This document shows positions 37,901 to 47,400 of a stretch of DNA of 64,000 nt, one piece after another. The first letter of the stretch is position 1. Each line of letters starts with the position of its first letter. The notes beneath the pieces are model-generated. The model made no database searches and was not told where the DNA came from. It saw only the letters and a program-made list of their open reading frames with translations. The DNA lies in NCBI GenBank assembly GCA_023634235.1, contig JAMKCF010000021.1, forward strand, positions 11,605,764 to 11,669,763. Direction: 5' to 3'. The stretch comes from Pisaster brevispinus (taxonomy: Eukaryota; Echinodermata; Asteroidea; Forcipulatida; Asteriidae). The position numbers and the translations under genes are program-made.

Positions 37901-40900
37901 CCAGTTACACATCGCTAAGAGAAGGGGTTTGCCTCGGTGTTTCTGGCAGTGGCTGCTGAATGCGCTGCAGCACCTTGTTAGCCCTTACAAGGTGCTACAT
38001 AAATTGGCGTCACAATGCAAAAAATGCAAAAACCTGTCTCAAAATGTGTCCATTTGTTCAAGCGCCTTGAGCATCTATTGGTTGATACATGCGCTGTATA
38101 AGACTACATATATTATTAACACGCATTGTTGTATGGGTAAAAGACATAATGTTATTTACAGGCCTTGAACTTCGCTCTTGATGGGGCATGGCAATTTTCC
38201 TCTGGTAAGGGGCACTCTATGAGAAAAATTTGTATTTTAACTTTGCAAAGGGCACCACGGCAATTGCTGTAGGTGCCGTAGGTTATTTCGAGGCCTGTAT
38301 TTAACCCTGATGCAAACTTAACATCTATTCTTACAGCATAGGCACGAGTATCTGCTGTTTGCACATGGTTTTTACCACTTCCTGCCTCCCAAGCTGACAT
38401 ACTTTTGTGTGTAATTTTACCAGAAATCACACATTGCCTCATAGTTGATAACTCTATTGCAGAACTAATGGCGGCACGTTTGTGTTTTTGAATGCCAGGT
38501 ATCGCAAGTTCAACATCGGTGACGACCTGGATCTGATTGTCCGGTGTGAGCACGACGCAGTCATGATGGGTTCCAACGGAGAGACGCAGTTCATCAGTAT
38601 GAAGACACTCAATGAATGGGATTCTAAGGTATGCTTAAAAGTATTCCAAGGCTTACAAGGTTACCAGCCCAAATACCATGTCACACGTTGGGACTGCTGT
38701 CTTAGCTTTATTTTTGCTTAGCAGAAAATTTTGAAGCACCATTGTCTGCTTGAATTGTCTGCTAATCCGTAGAGCTGCATTAGCATAAAAGTTAGCAAAC
38801 CACGAAACAATTGTGCCTACCAGAAGCGGGTTACCAGCAAAAGTACCATGTAGTACCATTTTGGGGATCGTAAGACCTTACCATGGTTTAAAAATTTAGC
38901 TCACATGCTACCAAAACGGTCCTGTAGCATGCTCTGCAGTTGGTTGACTCCAAGTTGCCTGTAAAAAGTTGCCTAGTGTGACAAGGCAGTTACGCTTGCA
39001 AGTCCCAATATTATTTGATATTATTCATGACCGGTGCCTTTGGATGATTTTTTTACAGGAAAGTGCGCCTTACAAATGACTTGTTACTGTTATTATTATT
39101 ATTTGCACAAATACTCGACAAACGAGCATTCATTTTTTCTGTCATGTCTTCATGTATGTGCTAAATTGTTACACCTTAATTTTGTAATACTTTATTTTAA
39201 GAGGCAGAACTCACCCTTAACACTATCCCTGTAGACATTGTCTTGTAAAAAACTGCCGTGGGCTAGTAAAACCACTTCTCTCAGAAAGAAATAATCAGAT
39301 TACATTGTAAAATAACTTTTTTATTTTTGGAGACTTTTTGCTAGTGTTTCAGTTGTAGCAATTCCCTTGAGAGTAGGTGTTGTACAGTAAAACTTTTAGA
39401 AATTATTATGAGCTTGCACAGGCCTGGAAATTCAACTGTGAGAGGGCTTTTTCATTTTGCAAAATCTTAAAGTCTATGGGAAAATTTTGAAGGGGCACCA
39501 AGACCTGAGCAACAGAGGCTGTGGCCTCCGTGTAAATCCAGGCCTGCTTGCATCAGCCCAATTAACTGTACTTTGTTTCCTAGGTACATAGTTACTGTTT
39601 TAAAATCTTGTATTTTTTAATGAGGATTATTGCTAGTTTTCATTACATATTGGTTTATGAGCTATACATGTATTGCGTTCTTTCCCCCATGATGCAAGTT
39701 TAATTGTCAATGTATATTTTTCTTTCTTTTTTCCTACCCTTTGTTAGTGTGTTTTGTAGTTTGTTTTGTTCTAGACTTTTAAAACTTGTTAACTTGGTTT
39801 GGTTCTGTAGTTTTGTATTGTACTGTGCCTAAATCTATATTCTTGATACACGGTACTTTCTAAATTTTTTCATCATTATTAATTTTAGTATTATTTCTGT
39901 TTCTACAGCAACTTGGTATTGCCGAATGGCGTCAGAAGCTGGACTCGCAGAGGGGAGCGGTGCTAGCTACCGAACTGAAGAATAACAGCTTCAAGCTCTC
40001 CAAGTGGACCGTGTGTGCCCTGCTCAGTGGTTCCGACCACATCAAGTTTGGGTGAGACAAGTTATTCTGTTAGAACGATCAACATTGTGAACCCAAATGA
40101 CTGAGTTTGTTTGTTTGGGGTTTTGGGGTTGTTTTTTTGTGGCTTTAGCAGATAAAGTTGGGCTTAGAATTTCAAGGAATTTCAAGCTTTGTTGGAATCA
40201 TTTTTAGAAACAATGAACGTCGTTCACTTGTTTCTATGCTTTCTTAGTCAAAAGGTATTTTTGGAAGTTGAAATGCATATTGAATGATCAGGTTTTGCAG
40301 AAGCATACACAAAGTAATGTAACATTTTATTGTGGTGTAGGCGGTTCAAGTCTCGCGAGTGTTCACTAACTTAGTTGATTGATTGATTGATTGATTGATT
40401 GATCTATCACTATTTTCTTAGACACTCAATAAAGAGGACCGTACTTTTACTGTTATCAATAGGTATGTGTCCCGCCTGAACCCACGCGACTCGTCCAAGC
40501 ACGTGATCCTCGGGTCCCAGCAGTTCAAGCCAGTGGAGTTGGCCTCGCAGATCAATCTGAACATGGACAACGCCTGGGGCATACTGCGCTGCATCATCGA
40601 CAAGTGCTTCAAACTGAAGGAGGGCAAATACCTCATCCTGAAGGATCCCATGAAGGTAGACGCCTGAGAAATCATTTCAAATTGACTTCCCTCCCAGCAA
40701 TTTGTCAATGTGCCATGCTTGGGTCACTGTACAAAATCTGGTTAAAACTGCACTTACGGGGGGGCCCCAAGGTCAGAATGGGTTTTGTGATGCACTTGTT
40801 TCCGTTAGGCACTTTTAATTTCACCCAAAAAAATTATTTGGAATGAGAAATGTTTGATTTATGATTATTCATTGTTTATTATTTTGCCTGGCAGCCCGTG

Positions 40901-42154
40901 ATCCGTATCTATGACATCCCTGACAACACCTTCAGCTCTGACGACGATGCGGAAGAATCGTCGTCAGAAGAGGAGGAGGAGGATGACAATGGTAAGACAC
41001 ATCCCCTTTCCCTCCCCCCTCCCATCGGGTTTCTGATCAAGAACCTAGTAACAGAAACTCCTCAAAAGGATGTTTAACCTGAAGTGTTTGGATTTGGATA
41101 GACAGATGTTTGCATAATGCTATCAACTTCAAAAATCTTACGTTCCAAAGTGTTGTGTTTTTCATCTGTATTACTTAACCATTACTCCTTAGGCATACTT
41201 GCCCACAGGTTACCTCCTTTCTTGTGTCACTCCACACCAAAATGTCAAGTGTAGAGACACAGGAAGCAGGACCAGAGCCTTGCTCCATACATAAATAGAG
41301 AGAAATACCACTCGAGAATAATGTGCTCTCTCTTGCTCAAAGCTAAATTGGAAAAGAGAGTGAGCCCAAAGGTCATGACCCCAAACTTGTAAATATGCTA
41401 ATCACAAAGTTGGATCAGACACTTGAACATTGAGGGCGTATTTGGGTTTATTTCCTTCATTAGACTTGGATAAGATTGGTATGCGTGGCCCAGTGATAAA
41501 GCAGTTTTTTAGTCAGGCCTATGGTCGCCAATCCTCTGCAACTTCCTTAAGAGGGTTTGGGTTCTAACGTTGCAGGCCTAGAATTATCATCAGTGAGAGG
41601 ACAAAGCCATTTTCATTGTGCAAAGAGCACCGCTATAAAGAGCACTTCTAGTGTCTTAAAGTCTATGGGAAACTTTTGGAGTGGCACCAAGGTCAAGACA
41701 AGGCCAAGACATGGCCTTCAGGGCCTCCATTTAATTCCAGGCCTGGGGGATCTAGCGTCAGGGTCTGCAATGATGAGCAAAAGTTATCCCTGTCTTATGT
41801 CAAATCGTGAGGATATTCATTTTGAACTGAGACAGACAGCCTGACCATCCCCACACTTCTCTGAAGACTTCAAGTTGTCAAGTTTATTTTCTATTTTTCT
41901 TATATTGAGCGCGTCCGGAGTTAAGGGCGGGTTAGGAATTTTCATTTTTGAAGGACATGGCTGTTTTTCATTTAATAGCAAAGGGCGCTTCCTTTGGGAA
42001 ATCCTGTTGTCTTTGGGAATGTTTTTGAGTGGGCAGTGACGGGGCCACTGTGCACCTCCAGGCCCACAAGTTTAAGTTTTGCACGATTTCTTTTTATTTT
42101 ATGTTTAAAATGCACTGTATTTTTCCCTTTATTTTGGCAGACGAAGACGCCTAA
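25970..42154 (+). CDS. EIF3D: Eukaryotic translation initiation factor 3 subunit D
   Basis: A subunit of the eIF3 complex that binds the 40S ribosome and, in known homologues, can bind the mRNA cap of selected messages. Exons: 25970-26095, 28732-28777, 29212-29348, 31225-31401, 32224-32345, 34239-34371, 35870-35965, 36745-36793, 36917-37047, 37596-37675, 38499-38628, 39909-40051, 40463-40655, 40895-40991, 42141-42154. All junctions are GT-AG, phases agree and the total is 557 codons, close to the usual 548 or so. Recognised segments include [99 protein letters not shown] and [17 protein letters not shown]. The N-terminal third carries a basic Arg/Gln-rich stretch (exon 4). The tail [19 protein letters not shown] is acidic with CK2-type serines. 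The ATG at 25970 gives the expected N-terminus. Confidence 0.98.
26620..27720. mobile_element. Fold-back element with CTCGGCACC arrays in inverted arms
   Basis: The left arm begins GCCGGGTTGTGGGTGGAG (about 26623) and runs into repeated CAAACTCGGCACC units to 26790. The right arm is its reverse complement: GGTGCCGAGTTTG units from 27505, ending CTCCACCCACAGCCCGGC (about 27717). Units alternate about 14-15 bp spacers (CACAAACTCGGCACC, TTGCAAACTCGGCACC). The 0.7-kb centre has no coding potential. This layout, long inverted arms made of subterminal repeats, fits a non-autonomous fold-back DNA transposon. Target duplications were not resolved. Confidence 0.8.
28458..28774. repeat. EIF3D: 163-bp tandem duplication carrying EIF3D exon 2
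   Basis: Copy 1 is 28458-28620 and copy 2 starts at 28621. Both contain a GC box (GCTCCGCCCC), TTTATGCATTGACCAATCAC and an intact acceptor. Copy 2 holds the functional exon 2 (28732-28777, donor GTAAGA). In copy 1 the exon copy at 28569 reads on into TAA at 28614-28616 and the donor is lost. Confidence 0.95.
28569..28613 (+). pseudogene. EIF3D: Decayed duplicate of EIF3D exon 2
   Basis: It reads [15 protein letters not shown] then stop, against [15 protein letters not shown] in the real exon. The acceptor (CATACAG) is intact but the donor is replaced by TTTTAAATTT. Inclusion would end the protein early. Confidence 0.9.
28873..28945. repeat. GTTATCCCTG interspersed repeat, copy 1
   Basis: TTTCAGTGATGAATTTTGTT followed by ATCCCTGGC and ATCTGTGGATAAATGAG. 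Other copies are at 29630-29720, 33052-33135 and 35348-35440, with a short one near 41770. All lie in EIF3D introns. Confidence 0.75.
29630..29720. repeat. GTTATCCCTG interspersed repeat, copy 2
   Basis: Shared words in order: CCTTTCAATGATGAAATAAG, TTATCCCTGTC, AATCTGTGGATAG, CTGAGAAG. Confidence 0.75.
29891..30031. mobile_element. MITE with GGCTCGATTTCACAAAG-type inverted ends
   Basis: The left end GGTCGATTTCACAAAGCGCT and the right end AACTCTTTGTGAAATCGAGC are imperfect reverse complements; the pairing continues through TAAGATTCATCTTAAG and TTAAGATCAATCTTAA. The element is about 140 bp with no coding capacity, in EIF3D intron 3. Confidence 0.85.
30768..31175. repeat. Dispersed repeat of about 0.5 kb, copy 2 (EIF3D intron 3)
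   Basis: Matches 3478-3975 in the same orientation (TGTGGTTGCAACG, TTGACATACTGATTTT, CAAATCACTGTCCCATGTTG, ATGATGTGGTTAAGACAATG). It ends about 50 bp before EIF3D exon 4. Confidence 0.8.
31735..31990 (+). mobile_element. SINE-like repeat, tRNA-type B box
   Basis: It contains GTGGGTTCGAATCCCAGTCA (a pol III B box) followed by TGACACTTGAGCAAGACAC, then a tail with GAGCGCCATGAGCGTCACTG and TTATGAGAAGCCACTATTG. The same order occurs reversed at 33590-33690 and forward at 55110 and 58790. Confidence 0.75.
32432..32500 (-). mobile_element. tRNA-like sequence (SINE head or tRNA pseudogene)
   Basis: On the minus strand it has an A box TAGCTCAGTTGG (32491-32480) and a B box GGTTCAAGTCC (32447-32437) at normal tRNA spacing. 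The anticodon arm is broken: the stem has two mismatches and the base before the GTT triplet is C instead of T. The acceptor stem does not pair. It is therefore a tRNA-derived repeat and not a working tRNA. It lies in EIF3D intron 5. Confidence 0.75.
33052..33135. repeat. GTTATCCCTG interspersed repeat, copy 3
   Basis: GTACCTTTCAGTGATGAACT, TTATCCCTGTCTGAGAAA and CTGCGGATAG. The preceding GTACC is the same flank that is amplified in the minisatellite at 34932. Confidence 0.8.
33590..33695 (-). mobile_element. SINE-like repeat, reversed fragment
   Basis: The minus strand reads GTGGGGTTTGAGTCCCAGTC, ATGACACTTGCGTCC, AAGACACTAAAC and GTACCTGCGAGGGTAGAGAC, matching the 31735 element in order. 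Confidence 0.75.
34932..35361. repeat. 43-bp minisatellite, 10 copies
   Basis: Head-to-tail units beginning TTGCAATGGAAGCCCACTTC and ending CCTTTCAGTGA, from 34932 to 35361 in EIF3D intron 6. Copies differ by a few substitutions (GAACCC or GTACCC, one TTTAAACCC variant). The last copy runs straight into GATTAAAGTTATCCCTGTCT of the interspersed repeat at 35348. Confidence 0.98.
36010..36396 (+). repeat. Dispersed repeats in EIF3D intron 7
   Basis: 36055-36120 (CTTGAACAGCGCCCTCACTG, ATCATTGGCTGAGAG) matches 46650-46730. 36200-36396 ends with CACAAAACTGACTTTGACCT and TGGAGCCCCTCTTT, the right end of the family at 45225 and 59316. Confidence 0.7.
37870..38130 (+). mobile_element. SINE-like tail fragments
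   Basis: TAATGTACACAAAAGTACCC and GAGAAGGGGTTTGCCTCGGT match the 58930-58990 SINE region. They are followed by a second tail-like block, AGCGCCTTGAGCATCTATTG, with GCGCTGTATAAGACTAC. Confidence 0.65.
38159..38297 (-). mobile_element. CAGGCCT-ended MITE with 6-bp target duplication
   Basis: 139 bp, ends CAGGCCTTGAAC and TTTCGAGGCCTG, flanked by TATTTA on both sides (38153-38158 and 38298-38303). It is the reverse orientation of the 62897 element; both contain AATTGCTGT- or GTGCC-type words and TTGCAAAGGGCACC or its complement. EIF3D intron 10. Confidence 0.9.
38640..38870. mobile_element. Diverged inverted-repeat element
   Basis: Contains GGTTACCAGCCCAAATACCA on the left and GGGTTACCAGCAAAAGTACC on the right, with TTTGCTTAGCAG and TTAGCAAACC between. 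It is related by words to 19831-19989. The boundaries are unclear. Confidence 0.5.
39419..39546 (+). mobile_element. CAGGCCT-ended MITE with 6-bp target duplication
   Basis: 128 bp, ends CAGGCCTGGAAATTC and AATCCAGGCCTG, flanked by CTTGCA on both sides (39413-39418 and 39547-39552). The interior has AAAGTCTATGGGAAAATTTT and GGCACCAAG, shared with 41568 and 51412. Confidence 0.93.
40377..40404. repeat. (GATT)7 microsatellite
   Basis: Seven GATT units, 58 bp upstream of EIF3D exon 13. Confidence 0.97.
41568..41746 (+). mobile_element. CAGGCCT-ended MITE, diverged copy
   Basis: It starts CAGGCCTAGAATT and ends AATTCCAGGCCTG, with AAAGTCTATGGGAAACTTTT inside. No target duplication was visible. 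Last EIF3D intron. Confidence 0.75.
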
Positions 42155-42255
42155 AGAGCTTGAGTCAAGCCAGATTATCCTCAATCTTGTCACCAGTAAA
42201 CACAGATGTTATATTCCGTCAGAGAGAAAAAACAAGAGGACAATTTAAGGCATCT

Positions 42256-42424
42256 GGGCCCACTATCATAAAGCTGTCAAGCGCACAGGATTGCTAAGCA
42301 AAGTTATGTACTGCTTTAGCAGAAATGGGGTACCGTGTAATCATACACTGGTTCCCTGGTATTATTTGCTAAGCACATAAAATTGGTAAGGAATTATTAT
42401 CTCTGCCTAACAGCTTTATGGCCC
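42256..42424. mobile_element. MITE in the EIF3D 3' UTR
   Basis: The left end GGGCCCACTATCATAAAGCT and the right end ACAGCTTTATGGCCC are reverse complements over most of their length; the arms also share TGCTAAGCA-type words. It is about 170 bp and starts 102 bases after the stop codon. Confidence 0.85.
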
Positions 42425-43272
42425 TTTAGGTGATGGCTTGAATTTGCAAGGGATTTATAAATTTGTCTGTCGCAGTCTTGTACTTCTTTTCATCCATATT
42501 TAACCTCATGCCACCATGGGCCCCTGGGGGCGTAAGTGCATCTCTTGTAATAACACCCCTAGAAATAGAGCCTGGAGAATGCTTAGACTGGTCACCTGTC
42601 TTCATCCACAAGGATAAAGACTGGCAAGGGGCGAATTACTTTGATGACAGTTTTGTGTCTAAACTAAAACTCTTTTTTGGCCCCTTATTTTTTTTTTCAA
42701 GCCAATTCGTAAATGATTGAATTGTGCACCAACTTTGAGTCTTGAGTAAATCTAGGATGTGGTAGATTGGTGAAATGCTTGATTATAATCAATAATCATT
42801 TAGAATCATATGTGGTCTTACTTTTCTCTTACAACTTTTCAGGGTGTAGTGTAGTGTTGTGCGTATACACTTTTTTTTCCAATCATATTCATTTTGTTCA
42901 GTCTCGAAGATAAACAATGCTTAACTTTATTCACCCACCTCGATAGTTTGTTTTTTTTCACTCGTGAAAATCTCAAGGGATGGTTGTGATTCTGAATCCA
43001 AAAATAACCATCTGGAGATTTGTGTTTAAGGTTGAGAGTGAAGGTGAACCGTATAGGACTTGAGCCTGGTTCTTACTCCCTGTGGATGTGAATGCGAAGG
43101 GAAATCAACCAATTTTCAACAATTTTGCAAGAGTTGGGCTATGCTCAACTTTTGCGAAACATTCTCAGTGAAAGTGGAGCTGTGATGCCAATTTTGCTTT
43201 GCTTGCAGCATTCACAGGAATGTGAGTTTTAATTGTGATGCTAGTTTTTGCTTTATGTTCAGAGTATTAAAG

Positions 43273-43502
43273 TGGGCCAAATATCATGGCTCTGCTTATG
43301 ACAGAATTCTGCGCTTGCGGTTACCATTTCTGCGCAAGTTGTGTAAGCAAAGAATGCTGAGTAATATTGTACTTTTGCACACAAGCAAAACATTCTTGTC
43401 AACCTGTGAAATATGCATGTTAATGTTAAGCTTAAATTCAAATGCCTCTAAGTGCAGAGTTTTGGCTTACAGTAAAAAGCAGAGCCATGGAATTGGGCCC
43501 AG
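43273..43502. mobile_element. Second MITE in the EIF3D 3' UTR
   Basis: The left arm GGGCCAAATATCATGGCTCT-GCTTA and the right arm AGCAGAGCCATGGAATTGGG-CCC are inverted copies. Related copies are at 47015-47137 and, as a half, 46329-46375. Confidence 0.85.
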
Positions 43503-43808
43503 TCGTATTGGCTCTATGCCAAACTATTTATCACACTGGTTTGACGAAATAGATGCTCAAGCAAACACACACTGGTCTTATTTAAAGGCTTATGTATTTA
43601 TAAGAGAACTCATTGCATCTACCGAAGCTAGGTAGTATGGCTCAAAACACCTTGAATCGAGACTAAATGCTTCCAAGACTGGAGTTTTCTTGTATGATTA
43701 TATAGTTGGTATTTTTAGGGCTAAATCACAAGTGGTGTTTTGTGTCTTAGGGATGTGGGGATCTTTTAGTCTTTGAAACAAACCGGAAATAAATAAGAAC
43801 AAAAGACC

Positions 43809-43860
43809 AATAAAATATATGAACTGATCGTGTAAAAGTATTTCGCCCGATAGTTTTATT
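43809..43860. terminator. Facing poly(A) signals of two convergent genes
   Basis: Plus-strand AATAAA (43809-43814) serves EIF3D. Minus-strand AATAAA (43860-43855) would serve the gene starting at 48215. Cleavage 10-30 bases beyond each signal would put the two 3' ends within a few bases of each other or overlapping. Confidence 0.6.
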
Positions 43861-44429
43861 TTCTCTGTTGCCAACAGTCAATACAAAATCTTTAAGAGAT
43901 TTCTCATTAAACATCTTTCATCCATTTATATAAAAAAATAGTCCTTCAATAAATTTAAGTGTATACTTATACATGCAAATGTTCTTGATATTTCTTCAAA
44001 TCAACTGTAAACCAGTAACGTGTCCAAACGGTCTTAAAACCCAGAGATGACGTTGGAAATCTTGCTTTCCACCGGTGTTATTATCTGTCTTATTTATCCC
44101 TTGCTCCTTGGGCCTACTTGCCAACACTCACAAGCAACCGCCACTCTCGTGTCACTTCACACCAAAACGTTTTGTGTTTTTATTAGATTGGTATGCCTGG
44201 CCCAGTGAAAGCAATTGTTACTTGGGCCTACAGTCCTCAATCCTCTGCAATCGGACAATTTCCTGAAGAGGATTTAGGAGGGTTCAATTTAACGTTGCCC
44301 CTCTTTGCTGCCAAGTCAAAGAATTACCCTGCCCAAGCAGGTACCCATTCACTGTCCCCGGTGATACATTACTTTGTACCTTGGTCCTTATAGGGGTCTT
44401 CTCTGGTTCCCACCCCCCCTTGTCAAATG

Positions 44430-47400
44430 TTACTTAGACCTCTTTGTCCTCTTCGCACCCTTCTGGTCCCCATCATCCGATGCCTTCCTCTTCTCCCCGT
44501 CGTCCGATGCCTTCCTCTTCTCCCCGTCATCAAGCTGAGCCAAGAGGCTTGGTTGTAGCTTAGAAGCCATGTAGTGAGTCCAGAGCGCAATTTCCACCTT
44601 GTGTGGCGTCCACTCTGCTGATGAATCTGAGGAAAGAAATACAAAAAGTAATCATGACAAAAAAGTAGAGACAGTGAATGGGTACCTATTTGGGCAGCTT
44701 CGTTCAAGCCTGAAATTTATACACGACACCCCTCTTGGTAAAGAACACATCAGACAAGCTCACATCGACAAAGTCATACAGCCAGCATGCTTTTTCTACG
44801 TCTTTCCCACTCTTTGGCACAAACTCTGGATCAATTTAAACGCCTTCTCAAAACTTGTATGTTATTTTCTGACTAAAATTTTGTTTGAACTCTAATGACT
44901 CAGTACAGCGCATTGGGACTCTGTGTGTAATGCGATTTACATGACTGGGTTAATTATTATTATTGTCTGTATGTATGCTGTTTGTGCAAGGTTTTTGCTA
45001 CTGATGACACTAAAGTTGTCAGATATGTTTTCCTATGACGGGAACCGATAGCTATGACAAGACATTGAGTCTTCACAAATCCTCCAAAAAAACCAAAACA
45101 ATCTAGCTCAATGCACTTGTATGTGCTTCAGCTCACGTTGGAATTTACATCTCACTTTCAAACAAGATTGCTGTGGGTGTCCTTTGATTTTGCCGTTGTT
45201 TGCATTGGTGTCCTTTATAAAGTACCAATTTAAAGGTTTTATACAGGAGCTGACAAAATAGTCAAAATCAGTGTTCATGTTTCAAATAATAGTCTGCACA
45301 TTTTGTGCAGAGAATTTTCAGTTTATTCCTGAATTTTGATGATGTTCAATCAAAGCGGCATTGAATTTGACCTTTGGACTTGCGCAAAAATTCCTCCTTG
45401 GAATGTAACTGACCGGTGACGCCATGTTTAAAGATTCACTCTGAAATAGTATCAGTTAAAATGAAATTTTACACCATTTGAAGGTGCGGTTAGAAACTTA
45501 ATATTTCCCCCCACTTTTATGAGGGCTCATTTAATCTATTGGAAAGAGAGTGCATCACAAAACTTCATTTGACCTTGGAGCCCCTCTTTAAGATGCATAT
45601 TTTACCTTCTTTCTGGAGTCTCTTGATGCAAGCTTTCACCTCTGCAGAATACTGTGCGTACTGAGCTGGAGTGTACTTGAGTGGTGCCAGGCCAGGTATG
45701 GGTAGCATACTCTCGTCTGCCATGAAGGGGGCATGCTCAGGAGCACCGGCTGCTAAGATAGCTGTCAAGAGAAAGGATATTTCAAATCAAAAATGCTCAA
45801 GAGTATTTTGTTAGTCTTCAGTCAAGACTTGATTCAAGACTCACAAAATCTTTCCTCAAATATCTTTAGTTCTGTGCTTTCTGTACAAAGGTATTGTGGG
45901 GAAAATTTTGGAACAGCAAGAAGAAAAGAAAATGGACAGAGAAAGCAAAATTTTGTTTACCGGTATTAGAAATTGGTACTTGTGCCTTCATATTCACTAC
46001 CTTATGGAGACCGAGAACAAAACAGAAAAGGGAAAACAAAGGGTCTCCATAGGGAAATTCTAAAGACTGGGTTGCTCCACAAGGAATTTTGTGTACAAAG
46101 TCTATGGGAGGTTCTTAACTACAGGGACAAAGGAAAGAACAAAAGATGTCTCCACAGGGATGCAAAAACAGGAATGTGTGTTTTTATCTGTGTAACATTT
46201 TGGGCAACTCAACCTTTCTGCCCCCCCCCTCCCCATACGCCCATGAGCACACAGGCCCACAAGCAAAAGTTCCTTGCTTAATACCTGTGAAAAACGCTTA
46301 CATTACGTAATTTTCTGCAACCATAAGTGCTGGTTTTTTAGCCAAAGGTAAGCAGAACCATGATATTGAGCCCAGGACTTGTTCAACCTAACTTTACCTG
46401 AGGCTGTGGCTGGCCCTACTGCTCTTAGAACAGTCATTTCCTTGATGGCTTTCTCAAGGTTGGGTAAGCTCTTGAAGGCCTTCTTGCTGGCAGATTCAAC
46501 CAACTCTGGTTTGTTCTCTTGCACCATCTCATTCAGCCTGGGTCGGAATTTTCCCCTCTGAGGAGAAGTAAAATCATGGGCAGCCAATCAAACAGCAAAA
46601 ACTAATTTGATAGTAGTACTTTTAAACATAAACCTCTTGCATAGGACAGCACAAACTTGAACAGCGCCCCCACTGGGGTCAAAGGAAGACCGATCATTGG
46701 CCGAGAGTTCCACGTTTCCATTGTTTGACCATAGCAATGGTGGCCTATGCAAGCGGCCTATTATCTGATTGGCTGGCGTGCTACATACACAGTGTATATC
46801 AAATTGAAATTGATAATTTACAAATAAAAACAATGAACACCTGTTGGAGTTCAAGATTCTCGTTAAGAACGTAATTCCCCCCCCCCCCCTCCCCCCGGAT
46901 TGGTTTATACAATCATTATTCAATTAGTAATGAATCTGCATTTGTTCCAATGAAAAATAAATCAGATTAGCGTAACTAATCCAAATTGGATTTTCAAACA
47001 ATTGACAGATCCCAGGGGCCAATTTCATGGCTCTGCTTTACCAGGGAATTATGTGCTTCTGGCCCACAGAATCAGGTACCTTATAGGGTACCCGAAGAGG
47101 ATACCTCTGTGGTATGCAGTGCCATGACATTGGACCCACATCCTGCTGACAAGAATTTTGTTATATTGTTCTTGAGACTCCTCTTCGAAACACATACAAC
47201 AATTTACTTCTCTTGGTGATGGTTTTGGGCCTAACATTCGATCATTAAATACTTACAGTTAATTTCCATTTCATGAGCATAGTGATTTCTTCATGGGTGA
47301 TGTATTTAGGCTCTCGCCCCTGAATCAGCCCAGGTAGTTCCTCCTGGTACCTACAGAGAGAGAGATTAAGAGGGGGGGGCATGGACAAGTTGATTCTTTA

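Larger units (their letters stand above)
42155..43830 (+). other. EIF3D: EIF3D 3' UTR
   Basis: Non-coding sequence after the TAA. AATAAA occurs at 43788-43793 and again at 43809-43814, so the transcript probably ends near 43.83 kb. The UTR contains two inverted-repeat elements (42256-42424 and 43273-43502). Confidence 0.65.
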
